A DNA stretch of 64,000 nt from positions 47,326-111,325 of the forward strand of contig DJIF01000130.1 of NCBI GenBank assembly GCA_002433485.1, in the 5' to 3' direction. Shown one piece after another: positions 43,367 through 52,223 of this stretch; position 1 is the stretch's first letter, and every line of letters starts with the position of its first letter. Position numbers and translations under genes: made by a program. The notes under the pieces are model-generated. The model ran no database searches. It worked only from the letters and a program-made list of their open reading frames with translations, and was not told the DNA's origin. The stretch comes from Deltaproteobacteria bacterium UBA6601 (GTDB taxonomy: Bacteria > Myxococcota_A > UBA796 > UBA9615).

Positions 43367-45400
43367 ATGAGCAAAGCACAGGTAGTTACCCCCAGGTTCG
43401 AAGTCCTTCGGCGCGGAGAAGTGCTGCAGGTGTTGCCCATCAATCGCAATCGAGTTGTGATTGGCAGTGAAGATGGTGCCCATTTGCGCCTTAAGCATCC
43501 GGCCATCGCACCGCGTCATCTTGAGATCACGGTGGTCAATGGACGCTATCTTGAGGCCGCCAATCTCGCTGGAGAAGGGCGGGTGCTGCTTGGCGGCCAG
43601 CCGATGAACAGGGCTCGCTTACGGGCAGATGACGAACTGGACCTGGGGCCAGTCACTCTACGCCTTAGCTACGTCAAGACCGAGGCGCCGGAACCCTCGC
43701 TGGCAATGACTGATGGCTCTTCAGGCTCTGACCAGGCAGATGCCGAAGAGGACGAGGATGAAACGGTCGCCGGGGCCCCAAGACCAACTGATGCGCCGAG
43801 TACTGTGGACGCACCGCGCCCGCCTGCGGTGGGTTCAGCTGGTATTGATCCGGAATCAGATACTTCATCCCGTTTGTCTACGCTCGGTGAGATGCTGGTT
43901 CCACCTGGGACCTCCACCAAAGAAGGCTTGCCCGCCCTTGCCACTATGGATGGCACCAACACCGAGAGCGGCCCTCTGGCAGTCGATCTCGATGAAAGTG
44001 AACTGGACCCCGCCCCGGTGGTCATCATTGAGCCTCCGGGAGGGCGTGGTCAGGAGGTGCCGCTGAAGGTTGGAAGCTTCGTGGTAGGAGCCGGGCGCTG
44101 CGCCTTTAGGCTCAGCTACCCAGGGGTTGCGCCAGCTCATACCGAGATCATGGTGATGCCGGATGGCGTGGTCTACGTGAAGCACCTGGCCGGCTCTGGC
44201 TTGCTAACCATGCGCAATGGAGCGCCCATTCAGTTCGCCCGATGGACCGCAGGAGATCGGCTGCAGGTCGGGCCGGTAGCAATGCGCCTTGAGCTGATCT
44301 CCCGCGACAAAGTGGAGTCCGCACTGCATGCGCCGCAGGTTCCGGGAGCCCATGCAGGAAGCTCAACCGCCCCTATTCTGCCGGCAGTAACAAGGCATCC
44401 CCCCCCACCTGACATTCCGCCGATCACAGCGGACGAAGTGGTGGAACAGGCCTTCTCCAGCACGACCACCTTTTCGGGCCGGGCTCTGCCGCGCAGCATT
44501 ACTGAGGAGGGTCCGGCTCCGCTGATACGGGTGCGAAAGGCGCCGCCCCGCAAAAAGCGTCCGGCAAAGCAGACCAATCGCCCGCCAAAGGACGGTCAGG
44601 GTTCCGTTGAAGTCAGTCTCGATGTCACCTCATACGAGACCTTTCAGAGCTTTGATGATGAGCTTAGCTATCGTCGACCGCTGGCCCGACGGCTCTTTGT
44701 ACCGGGGCTGATCGCGCTGTTGTTTCTGCTCATTGTCGGTCAGTACTTCTACATGCAGGACCGTCTCAGCGGAGACATCGTTGGGAGTTCCAGCGGGCCC
44801 CAGACCGCTCGCGGCAGCAGCGGTCTGACGGGGGACCGGGGTGAGGCCGCGCAGGTGGGGGCAGGCTCGGTTCAGATCGGTGAGATTGACCGTCGAGGAC
44901 GCGGCCAAAAGAGGGCTGCGGGAGGCAGCGGCAAGAGCGGCGGACTGGACATCGACTGGGAAGACCAGCGTTCCGGCATTCGCTTTGAGGGACCTCGCCG
45001 TTCCAGCTATAGCGGCGCAGGCGAGCTTTCCGCACGACCGGCCGACGACATCGAGCGTACTCAGGCAGTGGCCGCGCCGACCAAGGTCAGCGCCGACCAG
45101 GGCTTCGTTGATATGAAGGTGGTGAACGGCAAGATAGCCAACGCCCACCGAAAGTTCCGCTACTGCTACGAGCAGGCTCGTCAGGACGATGAAGCTCTGG
45201 AAGGGATCATGTGGCTTAACATGACCCTCAGCAGCGACGGGCGGATTCGCGGAGTGGTGGTCGAGCCCCGCTCCACCTTAAAGAGCGAGGTGATGCGGCG
45301 CTGCATGGAGAAGAAACTTTTCTCCCTGAAGATGCCGACTCCAACCGGAGGTGCTGTGACCTTCTCTGCGCCTTTCCAGTTCGACGCAACCGGCCCTTGA
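43367..45400 (+). CDS. Two FHA-like domains, membrane segment and AgmX/PglI-type C-terminus
   Basis: A 677-residue protein. Residues 6-100 and about 219-310 are two FHA-like beta-sandwich domains (NRVVIGSEDGAHLRLKHPAI with APRHLEITV; GSFVVGAGRCAFRLSYPGV with APAHTEIMV). They keep the overall FHA spacing but not the strict GR...SxxH phosphothreonine-binding set. An acidic linker, a basic stretch (RKAPPRKKRPAK) and one membrane helix (about 443-463, LFVPGLIALLFLLIVGQYFY) follow. The last 95 residues form an AgmX/PglI-type domain with TonB-like features (FRYCYEQARQDD, GIMWLNMTLSSDGRIRGVVV). Cytoplasmic sensing coupled to the periplasm or outer membrane is inferred. The ATG at 43367 is used; longer frames read through the rdgC promoter region. 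Confidence 0.8.
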   Translation: MSKAQVVTPRFEVLRRGEVLQVLPINRNRVVIGSEDGAHLRLKHPAIAPRHLEITVVNGRYLEAANLAGEGRVLLGGQPMNRARLRADDELDLGPVTLRLSYVKTEAPEPSLAMTDGSSGSDQADAEEDEDETVAGAPRPTDAPSTVDAPRPPAVGSAGIDPESDTSSRLSTLGEMLVPPGTSTKEGLPALATMDGTNTESGPLAVDLDESELDPAPVVIIEPPGGRGQEVPLKVGSFVVGAGRCAFRLSYPGVAPAHTEIMVMPDGVVYVKHLAGSGLLTMRNGAPIQFARWTAGDRLQVGPVAMRLELISRDKVESALHAPQVPGAHAGSSTAPILPAVTRHPPPPDIPPITADEVVEQAFSSTTTFSGRALPRSITEEGPAPLIRVRKAPPRKKRPAKQTNRPPKDGQGSVEVSLDVTSYETFQSFDDELSYRRPLARRLFVPGLIALLFLLIVGQYFYMQDRLSGDIVGSSSGPQTARGSSGLTGDRGEAAQVGAGSVQIGEIDRRGRGQKRAAGGSGKSGGLDIDWEDQRSGIRFEGPRRSSYSGAGELSARPADDIERTQAVAAPTKVSADQGFVDMKVVNGKIANAHRKFRYCYEQARQDDEALEGIMWLNMTLSSDGRIRGVVVEPRSTLKSEVMRRCMEKKLFSLKMPTPTGGAVTFSAPFQFDATGP

Positions 45401-45432
45401 CCCGAGGCGGGAAGGGGGTAATAACCGCGCCC

Positions 45433-46269
45433 ATGAGCAGCTCAAACGCGGTCCGCCTAAGCCCCGACCATCCCTTTGATCGACTGGTCTCTCTAATGGA
45501 GACGCTGCGCGGCCGGGACGGGTGCGCCTGGGACCGAGCTCAGACCCTAGAGACCCTTCGCGGCTACGCCATCGAAGAGCTCTATGAGGTTATCGATGCT
45601 ATAGATGAAGGATCTTCATCTAAGCACATGGAAGAACTAGGAGATTTGCTACTTCAAATAGTCTTCCAGTCAAGGATCCAAGAAGAGGCCGGGGCCTTCA
45701 GCATCTGGCAGGTCTGTGACGCGATTACCAGCAAGATGGAGCGCCGCCACCCGCATGTCTTTGGCGATGTCCGGGCGAGCTCTGCAGAGGAGGCCCATGC
45801 CTCCTGGGAGAAGAGCAAGGCTGCAGAGCGCGCCCGGCGGAGCGAAGCAGGCCTCGGCTTTGAGTCGGTACTAGCTGGGGTGCCCCGCGCCATGCCCTCG
45901 CTGCTCCGTGGCCTTCGGCTCGCCGAAAAGGCAGCTACGGTAGGCTTCGATTGGGAGAATGGCAGCCAGGTCTTCGCCAAAGTGCGCGAGGAGATTGGGG
46001 AACTGGAAGAGGCCATTGAAGTGCAGAATCAGGAGTCGATTCGACACGAACTTGGCGACCTCCTGTTAGCAATGACCAACCTCGCCCGACATCTGCGAGT
46101 CGAGCCGGAGAGTGCGCTGAGAGAAGCCAACGATCGCTTCACGGCGCGCTTCCAGCATTTGGAACAGGAAGCCTTTGAGCGGGGCGAAGACCTCAACGAG
46201 ATGACCCTTGAGGAGCTGGAACAGCGCTGGCAGCGGGCCAAGCAGGCGCTGGCAGCGGAGCCAGGCTGA
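45433..46269 (+). CDS. mazG: Nucleoside triphosphate pyrophosphohydrolase
   Basis: Hydrolyses (d)NTPs to monophosphates. The 278-residue protein has two tandem MazG domains. The first has AIEELYEVIDAID and HMEELGDLLLQIVF, the metal-binding EExxE and ExxD sets. The second has EIGELEEAIEVQNQ and RHELGDLLLAMTNLARHL. CAWDRAQTLETLRGYAIEE and a C-terminal LEQRW are family-typical. The ATG at 45433 is chosen over a TTG at 45397 inside the previous stop. The stop overlaps the fxsA start by one base. Confidence 0.94.
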   Translation: MSSSNAVRLSPDHPFDRLVSLMETLRGRDGCAWDRAQTLETLRGYAIEELYEVIDAIDEGSSSKHMEELGDLLLQIVFQSRIQEEAGAFSIWQVCDAITSKMERRHPHVFGDVRASSAEEAHASWEKSKAAERARRSEAGLGFESVLAGVPRAMPSLLRGLRLAEKAATVGFDWENGSQVFAKVREEIGELEEAIEVQNQESIRHELGDLLLAMTNLARHLRVEPESALREANDRFTARFQHLEQEAFERGEDLNEMTLEELEQRWQRAKQALAAEPG

Positions 46270-46877
46270 TGTTTGTTTACCTGCTCTTGGCCTTCACCTT
46301 CGTGCCGGCGGTGGAGATCGCATTGTTTGTGCGTATCGGTTCGGTCATTGGGCCCCTTGCGACCTTTGCGGTGGTGCTCGCCACCGGAATTGCCGGAGCC
46401 GCACTGGCCCGCTCGCAGGGAGTACGCGTGGTTGGTGAGATTCGCGACAGCTTAGAGGCCGGGCGACTCCCTGCTGATGAATTGGCCGCTGGGGCTTTGG
46501 TGCTGATCGGCGGCACTCTGTTGCTGACACCTGGCTTCTTGACCGACTTCCTTGGCCTGCTCTGTCTGGCACCACTCTCTCGCCACCTGTTAATCGCGTT
46601 GATCAAGCGATGGTTTCAACAGCGCTTGTCAGAGATGCAGACCCAGGGTGAGGCCGCCAACTGGCAGGTCCGTGTCGGCGGCGTACGGCCGGGTCCCGGG
46701 GCACAGCCTCGGCCAGGCAGCCAGGCTCAGACCTGGGCTCGCCCTGCTGCCTCAGACGACATCCGCCAGACCGGCCCGCGGACCATTGATGCTAGCTATT
46801 CAGTGATCGAACCAGCATCCGACGAGGACGAAAGCTCAGAGCCTTCTCCAGAAGGCTCTTCGGACATCGGTCGGTAG
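46269..46877 (+). CDS. fxsA: FxsA family membrane protein
   Basis: A 202-residue inner-membrane protein with the FxsA pattern: FVPAVEIALFVRIGSVIGPL, VLATGIAGAALARSQG, and LIGGTLLLTPGFLTDFLGL, followed by a Pro/Gly/Gln-rich cytoplasmic tail. In E. coli its overproduction relieves F-exclusion of phage T7; the native role is unclear. It overlaps mazG by one base at its start. The last 82 bp overlap the opposite-strand TPR gene. Confidence 0.9.
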   Translation: MFVYLLLAFTFVPAVEIALFVRIGSVIGPLATFAVVLATGIAGAALARSQGVRVVGEIRDSLEAGRLPADELAAGALVLIGGTLLLTPGFLTDFLGLLCLAPLSRHLLIALIKRWFQQRLSEMQTQGEAANWQVRVGGVRPGPGAQPRPGSQAQTWARPAASDDIRQTGPRTIDASYSVIEPASDEDESSEPSPEGSSDIGR

Positions 46878-47344
46878 TGGATGCAGTTGCTGCGTGCGTC
46901 ACGGTTGCTGTTGTCACTCTCGAGGGCTTCTTTGAACAACCCCGAGGCCTCGTTCCAGCGGGCCACGAAAGCGGGACGATCGGTCATCAACAGGTCGCCC
47001 TCTGAGAGGTCGCGAACCAACACCTCGCCCAGCAGATTAAGAGCAAAGGACATGAGCTCGGCGGGCTCAACGTCGAGCGTCCACTGCCCACCAGAGCGTA
47101 AGGTTTCAACGGCGAGCCGGCCTTGCGCTTCCGCCTCTTCCCAGTCGCTCCGTTGAGCAGCCATGTGACACAGCTCAAGCCGAGCTTCGGCCAGGCGCGG
47201 TTCCGCCTTGAGGATCTCGCCAAGCAGCTCCGCCGCCTGCTCATCCTCCCCTTCCCTTCTCAGCTCGAGAGCCGCCATCATCTTGGGGGCAAGGGCCTCA
47301 AGATGACCCTCAGCGGCCTGCGCATCTCCGTCCTGCTCGTCCAT
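46796..47344 (-). CDS. Small TPR-repeat protein
   Basis: A 182-residue soluble helical protein with TPR-like repeats: ALELRREGEDEQAAELLGEI, AEARLELCHMAAQRSDWEEA, and ASGLFKEALESDNSNRDARS. A protein-binding role is inferred. The ATG at 47344 has GGAGAG 5 nt upstream. Its C-terminal 27 residues (Ser/Glu-rich) overlap the end of fxsA on the other strand and look unconstrained, so the stop may have been lost and regained within fxsA. Confidence 0.65.
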   Translation of the reverse strand: MDEQDGDAQAAEGHLEALAPKMMAALELRREGEDEQAAELLGEILKAEPRLAEARLELCHMAAQRSDWEEAEAQGRLAVETLRSGGQWTLDVEPAELMSFALNLLGEVLVRDLSEGDLLMTDRPAFVARWNEASGLFKEALESDNSNRDARSNCIHYRPMSEEPSGEGSELSSSSDAGSITE

Positions 47345-47521
47345 CGCTGCTCTCCGTTCACCGATCTATGGCGCGCGGGATGGTATCACCGCGGCAGGAT
47401 AAAGCCAGCTCCTCAAGGGGCTGAGTTGGATTGACCAAAGGGGTCCAAGGGCACTACTCTTGCCCCGTTAATGGCCGCGTCGAGATTGCTCGGCTGTACC
47501 TAGCGGTCTGGGAGCCAGTTC

Positions 47522-48109
47522 ATGCCTCTATTGCTTCGTATTCTTACCGTAATCGCTACCGCAGCGATGTTTAGTGCCTGCGCTACCACCCAGAAAAAAG
47601 AAGGCGTCGATTTGATCGACGACGACGAGTGGGTCAATCCGGTGCAGGAATATGATGAAGGCAACGGCTTCCGGAAGGTCACCCTGGACATCAACAGTGA
47701 CGAAAAGCCCGATGTCTTTAATTACTACCGAGTCGGTGAAGGAGAGGAAGAGAAGCTCCTGGTGCGCAAGGAGATTGACCTCAACTTTGACGGCACCGTG
47801 GATGTGTCCCAGATCTGGAAGGAAGGTCTGATGACCCAGGAGCAGATCGATGCCGACTTTGATGGTCGCAACGATTGGATCGACTTTTACGACCAGGGCG
47901 AGCGGATTCGCGCGGAATGGGACACCAGCTTCGACGGACGTCCCGACCTCATTCGATATTACGAAGGCGGCAAGCTCTCGCGGGTAGAGATGGACACTAC
48001 CGGTGACCGTCAGGTGGATTATTGGGAATACTACGAAGCGGGCGTCATGCAACGCTCAGGCTGGGATCTCAATGCCGACGGTAAGGTCGACAAGTGGGGT
48101 GATAAGTAG
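47522..48109 (+). CDS. Lipoprotein with six DxNxDGxxD-like repeats
   Basis: A 195-residue exported lipoprotein with signal MPLLLRILTVIATAAMFSAC (lipobox FSAC). The mature part repeats about every 23 residues a Ca-binding-loop-like motif: LDINSDEKPD, IDLNFDGTVD, IDADFDGRND, WDTSFDGRPD, MDTTGDRQVD and WDLNADGKVD, each followed by an aromatic beta strand such as WIDFYDQGERI. These loops resemble dockerin or EF-hand ligating sets, so calcium binding is plausible. The ATG at 47522 has GGGAG 8 nt upstream. I know no function for the group; it stands alone between the TPR gene and the ManC-like gene. Confidence 0.78.
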   Translation: MPLLLRILTVIATAAMFSACATTQKKEGVDLIDDDEWVNPVQEYDEGNGFRKVTLDINSDEKPDVFNYYRVGEGEEEKLLVRKEIDLNFDGTVDVSQIWKEGLMTQEQIDADFDGRNDWIDFYDQGERIRAEWDTSFDGRPDLIRYYEGGKLSRVEMDTTGDRQVDYWEYYEAGVMQRSGWDLNADGKVDKWGDK

Positions 48110-48125
48110 CGATCCGGGTTGGGGT

Positions 48126-48893
48126 TCAGCGACTCAAAGTCTGCACCGAGATCAGCTCTGGCGCAGCACTCAGCACTGCTTCTTCAAAGCTCAGCGCCGG
48201 CATCAAGGCGTACTCTGCAGCCAGTGCCTGATGGTCGTCCTGCTGTAGGCAGCCAGCGAGCAACATGGCCACATCAAGCTCTTCCCTCACTTCGCCCAGC
48301 AGGTAGCCCATGTAGCCGTGCCGGAAGGCCAGGCTCCCTTCGGCCCAACACCACGCTGTAGAATCGCGATATTGCTGCGATTCACTGAGCCCTGCAGCGG
48401 TCCGCACCTGCAGGACTTTGCGGGCCGAGAGCGTCTCATCGGCCACTTCAAGGGCAGACCCCAGCCCCAACCAGGCAAAGGGTGCGGTCGGTCCGGTTGC
48501 AGGGCTTGCCAGACAGACCAAGGCAGGCTGCTCTACGCATAGTCTCAGCGCCAACTGTTTCGCCGCCGAAGCAAACGGCGAGTTGGCAGCAGGTTCATCG
48601 CCCCGCACCAGGAGCACCGGATCGTGGGTGGAAGCGCCCGCCAGGCCCATCTGCACCATGGCAAGGGTGATGGCCGGAGCAGTACCACGATCTTCTGGGG
48701 GAAGAACAATGTTTGCGGTGCGCAAGCCCGGGCAGGCTTCAATTACATGCTGCTCGCACGCTTCGGCACAGAGCAGGAAGATACGGTCACTACGAGTTAA
48801 GTGCTGCGCATCTCGCCAGCAGCCTGCCAGACGTTCAGCATGGAACTCTCCCACCAGGATCAGGACGTAGACATCGCTGTTAGCGTTGGGCAT
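48126..48893 (-). CDS. Degenerate mannose-1-phosphate-guanylyltransferase-like protein
   Basis: A 255-residue protein that follows the fold of ManC-type nucleotidyltransferases: PEDRGTAPAITLAM corresponds to EPxxRNTAPAI, and DPVLLVRGDEPAANSPFASA to the VLPADHxI..F..A segment. LVCLASPATGPTAPFAWLGL corresponds to the TP..PETGYGYI stretch, and AWCWAEGSLAFRHGYMGYLL to the region LWNSGMFLF. The pyrophosphorylase loop GGxGTRLWP is replaced by GEFHAERL, and the RPET and EKP motifs are gone. The protein is therefore probably not catalytic. ATG 48893 shares one base with the trpS stop (TGATG). Confidence 0.55.
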   Translation of the reverse strand: MPNANSDVYVLILVGEFHAERLAGCWRDAQHLTRSDRIFLLCAEACEQHVIEACPGLRTANIVLPPEDRGTAPAITLAMVQMGLAGASTHDPVLLVRGDEPAANSPFASAAKQLALRLCVEQPALVCLASPATGPTAPFAWLGLGSALEVADETLSARKVLQVRTAAGLSESQQYRDSTAWCWAEGSLAFRHGYMGYLLGEVREELDVAMLLAGCLQQDDHQALAAEYALMPALSFEEAVLSAAPELISVQTLSR

Positions 48894-49882
48894 CACTGGC
48901 CCGCTCCAAAGCCCACTCGCGTCCGGACCCGACCCAACACCTGGGCGGCAACAGCGCGGGCTTTTGCAGCGCCGTTGCTCAGCACCAACTCTAAAGCTTG
49001 CTCATCAGCCCGCAACTCTGCATAGCGCTCACGGGCCGGTGCAAGGTGGGCGTCCATGGCTTCAAAGAGCCGCTGTTTGGCGTGACCGTAGCCGAAGTTG
49101 CCGCCTCGATAGAGCGCCGCCAACTCGGCCTGCTCATCGGCACTGGCAAACAGTCGATACAAAGCGAACACGTTGCAGGTCTCGGGGTCTTTTGGCTGTT
49201 CCATAGGCTTGGAGTCCGTGGTGATACTCATACAGGCCTTGCGGAGCTTTTTTTGCGGCAGAAAAACCGGGATGGTGTTGTTGTAGGATTTGCTCATCTT
49301 GCGCCCGTCGGTGCCGATGATGGTGTGAACCTGCTCCGAGACCGAAGCCGTTGGCAGCTTCAATGTTGCGTCGCCAAAGATGTGATTTGCACGCTGCGCC
49401 ATGTCTCTGGCCATCTCGATGTGCTGTACCTGGTCGCGGCCGACCGGCACGATGTCCGAGTCGTACAGCAGGATGTCTGCCGCCATAAGCACAGGGTAAG
49501 CGAAGACACCATGATTGATGCTGCCCTCTTCGCCCCGGTCACGAGCCGCCTTGAATGCGTGCGCGCGCTCCAACAAACCCATGGAGGTCAGGCAAGAGAG
49601 TACCCAGGTCAGCTCGCAGACCTCAGGAACGTCGCTCTGGCGCCAGAACACCGAGCGCTCCGGATCCAGACCAAAGGCCAGAAAGGTCGCGGTGATGTCG
49701 TAGCAGTGTCGGCGCATGGCCGCGCCGTCATGGGTTGAGGTGAGGGCGTGGTAATCAGCTACGAAATAGAACGCGTGATAGTCGTCCTGAAGCTCTATAG
49801 CGGGGCGAATCATGGCCAGGTAGTTGCCGATATGGGGGTCAGCTGTCGGCTTAATCCCCGATAAAGAACGCTTCTTGCTCAC
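48893..49882 (-). CDS. trpS: Tryptophanyl-tRNA synthetase
   Basis: Charges tRNA-Trp. The 329-residue protein has the class-I signatures HIGN at 17-20 (KPTADPHIGNYLAM) and GTDGRKMSKSYNN. The segments VADYHALT, LLYDSDIVPVGRDQVQHIE and MAADI are characteristic of TrpRS. Length is normal. It starts 4 bp inside the trmL stop (ATGA) and ends one base inside the ManC-like gene, within the grpE-ggt-trmL-trpS block. Confidence 0.97.
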   Translation of the reverse strand: MSKKRSLSGIKPTADPHIGNYLAMIRPAIELQDDYHAFYFVADYHALTSTHDGAAMRRHCYDITATFLAFGLDPERSVFWRQSDVPEVCELTWVLSCLTSMGLLERAHAFKAARDRGEEGSINHGVFAYPVLMAADILLYDSDIVPVGRDQVQHIEMARDMAQRANHIFGDATLKLPTASVSEQVHTIIGTDGRKMSKSYNNTIPVFLPQKKLRKACMSITTDSKPMEQPKDPETCNVFALYRLFASADEQAELAALYRGGNFGYGHAKQRLFEAMDAHLAPARERYAELRADEQALELVLSNGAAKARAVAAQVLGRVRTRVGFGAGQ

Positions 49883-50391
49883 AGCGCCTCCAGTTGCGAC
49901 GGCCCAGGGAAGTCGTCCGGACGTATCTGTCGCAGCGCCTCATATACTACGATGCCTACGGTTGTTGACAGGTTGAGAGAGCGAACCTCGCCAAAGAAAG
50001 GAACCAGCAGCGCCTGGTCACCTGCCGCGCCCACCAGCTCGGCCCCCAAACCACGGGTCTCCCTGCCAAACAGCAATACATCACCAGGCTGGTAGGCAAC
50101 CGCCGTATAGGCCCGCCGCGCATGAGTGCTCAGGTAGAAACAGCGCTCTGGCGCCGCACCGATGCTGCGCAGGCAGCCTTCGAGGTCATCATGTACCTGA
50201 AGGTCAACCTTCTTCCAGTAATCCAATCCGGCCCGACGCACCGCTTTGTCTTCAATAGAGAAGCCCAGCGGACGGACCAGATGCAGCCGGGCACCGGTTG
50301 CCAGCGCAAGGCGTCCAGCGCTTCCTGTATTCGGTGGTATCTCTGGCGCAACCAGTACGATGTGGACCGTAGGCTCGGCTGCTGCGGTCAT
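49879..50391 (-). CDS. trmL: tRNA (cytidine(34)-2'-O)-methyltransferase
   Basis: SPOUT-fold methyltransferase that methylates the wobble ribose of tRNA-Leu isoacceptors. The 170-residue protein has the N-terminal VLVAPEIPPNTGSAGRLALA, the segment LDYWKKVDLQVHDD, LLFGRETRGLGAEL and the C-terminal knot motif RSLNLSTTVGIVVYEALRQ. It overlaps the gamma-glutamyltransferase stop and trpS start, each by 4 bp. Confidence 0.95.
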   Translation of the reverse strand: MTAAAEPTVHIVLVAPEIPPNTGSAGRLALATGARLHLVRPLGFSIEDKAVRRAGLDYWKKVDLQVHDDLEGCLRSIGAAPERCFYLSTHARRAYTAVAYQPGDVLLFGRETRGLGAELVGAAGDQALLVPFFGEVRSLNLSTTVGIVVYEALRQIRPDDFPGPSQLEAL

Positions 50392-52223
50392 GGGGAGACC
50401 ACCCGAACTCCACCGGAAGCTCTGGGGTCCGCGCCTGCAGACAGGACCCCAGTGGTCGGGTCCAGGTGTACGGCCTGAACTACCCCAGCGTAGCTATAGG
50501 CTCCGAAATCAAAACCCTGGGAGGACAACTCACTGCTGCTCAGTTGGGACTCAGTGAAGACTTTGGCAGGCAACCACTGGTGATGGAGCCGGGGCGCAGC
50601 AACAGCATCGCCAGCACTCATTCCCCTGTCCAACACGGCCAGCAGTGTCTGCAGGGTGGCCGATATAATGCGCGGGCCGCCAGCGGCACCCACAGCCAGA
50701 ATCACCCGTCCCTGTTGGTCACGCACCAGGGTCGGCGTCATTGAGGACAGGGGGCGCTTGCCTGGCTGGACTCGATTAGCCCGCCCCTGTACCAGTCCAA
50801 AGGCATTGGGCTCACCCGGTCGGGCGGCAAAGTCATCCATCTCGTCATTGAGGATGATGCCGGTGCCGGGATCGGCTTGTAGGGAGCCAAAGTCGAGATT
50901 TACGGTGGTGGTGAGCGAAACCGCCTCACCGCGGCCATCGATGACCGCCAGATGTGCCGTGCCAGCATCGTCCTTAAGCAGCGCCTTGAGGTCCCCTTGC
51001 TCCCCTGCCCTGCCGGCATCGCGGACCTTAAGGGGCCCACGTTCCGGAATCCGCGCTGCCAATCGGCTATGCAATTCAGAATCCAGCAATTCCGCTACCG
51101 GAACCGGCACGAAATCAGGGTCGCCACCGTATGCGGCCCGATCGGCAAAGGCGTGCCTGAGCGCACCGATCAGGCTGCGCATCCAAGCACTGCTGCCGCG
51201 CTGCTGCTCGCTGATTTTACGAACTTCGAGGATCCCCAGCGCCTGCAGGAGGGCAACGCCACCAGAGGAGGGCGGTCCCATGGAAGCGACCTCAAAGCCT
51301 CTATAACTGGCGCTCACTACGGCTCGCTCTTTAACCCGGTAGGAGCTGATCTCAGCCTTTTTCCACGGCAGGCCCTGAACAGCCAGAAACTCACTTAGAG
51401 AATCTGCAATCTCTCCAGAGTAGAAGGCATCACCACCCTTGGCCTGTAAGATCTCGAGGGTTTTAGCCAACGCCGGACGTCTGCACAGCTCTCCCTCCCC
51501 CAGCGTGCGGTCACCCAGAGTGAAGTCAGCCCGCAGCCCAGGGTCTGCAAAGATCTGCTCGGTTCGGCGCTTCAGCGCTGCCGCCAGGTCGGCTTCAATC
51601 GGGAAGCCATCAGCAGCCAGTCGCCTGGCCGGCTCGACCAACTCCGCCCACGACAAGCAGCCCCTTCGCCGATGTAATTCGGCGAGACCGCGGGCCTCCC
51701 CTGGGACTCCGACGGACCATGGGCCGCGGCGGGAGTCACGGCCCTCTTTAAGATATACATCCTCGTTGAAGAAGCTTGGCGCAACCTCCCGAAAATCAAT
51801 AGATTTAATGCCTCCATCTCGGTCTGTGAAAAGAGCGAACCCTCCCCCGCCCAGGCCACTACTCTGTGGCCGTACCACTCCTAAGGCGAGGGCCACCGCT
51901 ACCGCCGCGTCCGCTGCGGTTCCGCCGCGGGTCAGGATGCTCGCTCCAACTGCAGATGCGAGGTCGCTGGGGGCGGCGACAGCACCCTTGCCGAGCAAGG
52001 TTGCTGGTTCGCATGACGCTGAGTTTAGAGCAGGTCCGTTCTTGGCAGGCAGCTCTGCCGCGGCGCTGCTGCCATGTGCTGTTACGTTCTGCCCCAGGCA
52101 AGCCGAGCTAAAGGCCAGGCTCGCGACCAGAGCAATGTTGACCAGTCGTACCCGCCAGGCTCGCCGCCACGGAGTGTCTTCAGGAAAATAGCCAGAGGTC
52201 ACGATGACGCCAGCATCAGTCAC
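50388..52223 (-). CDS. ggt: Gamma-glutamyltransferase (lipoprotein-type signal)
   Basis: Cleaves or transfers the gamma-glutamyl group of glutathione. The 611-residue precursor has a hydrophobic export signal (LVNIALVASLAFSSAC; the last four residues suit a lipobox), then AAVAVALALGVVRPQSSGLG and GGGGFALF of the large subunit. The autoprocessing Thr (residue 422, codon 50960-50958) is in AGTAHLAVID; the usual second Thr is Ala. Small-subunit segments include GSLQADPGTGIILNDEMDDF, PLSSMTPTLV and GAAGGPRIISATL. The start is uncertain: GTG 52223 overlaps the grpE stop; GTG 52202 is also possible. Confidence 0.92.
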   Translation of the reverse strand: MTDAGVIVTSGYFPEDTPWRRAWRVRLVNIALVASLAFSSACLGQNVTAHGSSAAAELPAKNGPALNSASCEPATLLGKGAVAAPSDLASAVGASILTRGGTAADAAVAVALALGVVRPQSSGLGGGGFALFTDRDGGIKSIDFREVAPSFFNEDVYLKEGRDSRRGPWSVGVPGEARGLAELHRRRGCLSWAELVEPARRLAADGFPIEADLAAALKRRTEQIFADPGLRADFTLGDRTLGEGELCRRPALAKTLEILQAKGGDAFYSGEIADSLSEFLAVQGLPWKKAEISSYRVKERAVVSASYRGFEVASMGPPSSGGVALLQALGILEVRKISEQQRGSSAWMRSLIGALRHAFADRAAYGGDPDFVPVPVAELLDSELHSRLAARIPERGPLKVRDAGRAGEQGDLKALLKDDAGTAHLAVIDGRGEAVSLTTTVNLDFGSLQADPGTGIILNDEMDDFAARPGEPNAFGLVQGRANRVQPGKRPLSSMTPTLVRDQQGRVILAVGAAGGPRIISATLQTLLAVLDRGMSAGDAVAAPRLHHQWLPAKVFTESQLSSSELSSQGFDFGAYSYAGVVQAVHLDPTTGVLSAGADPRASGGVRVVSP

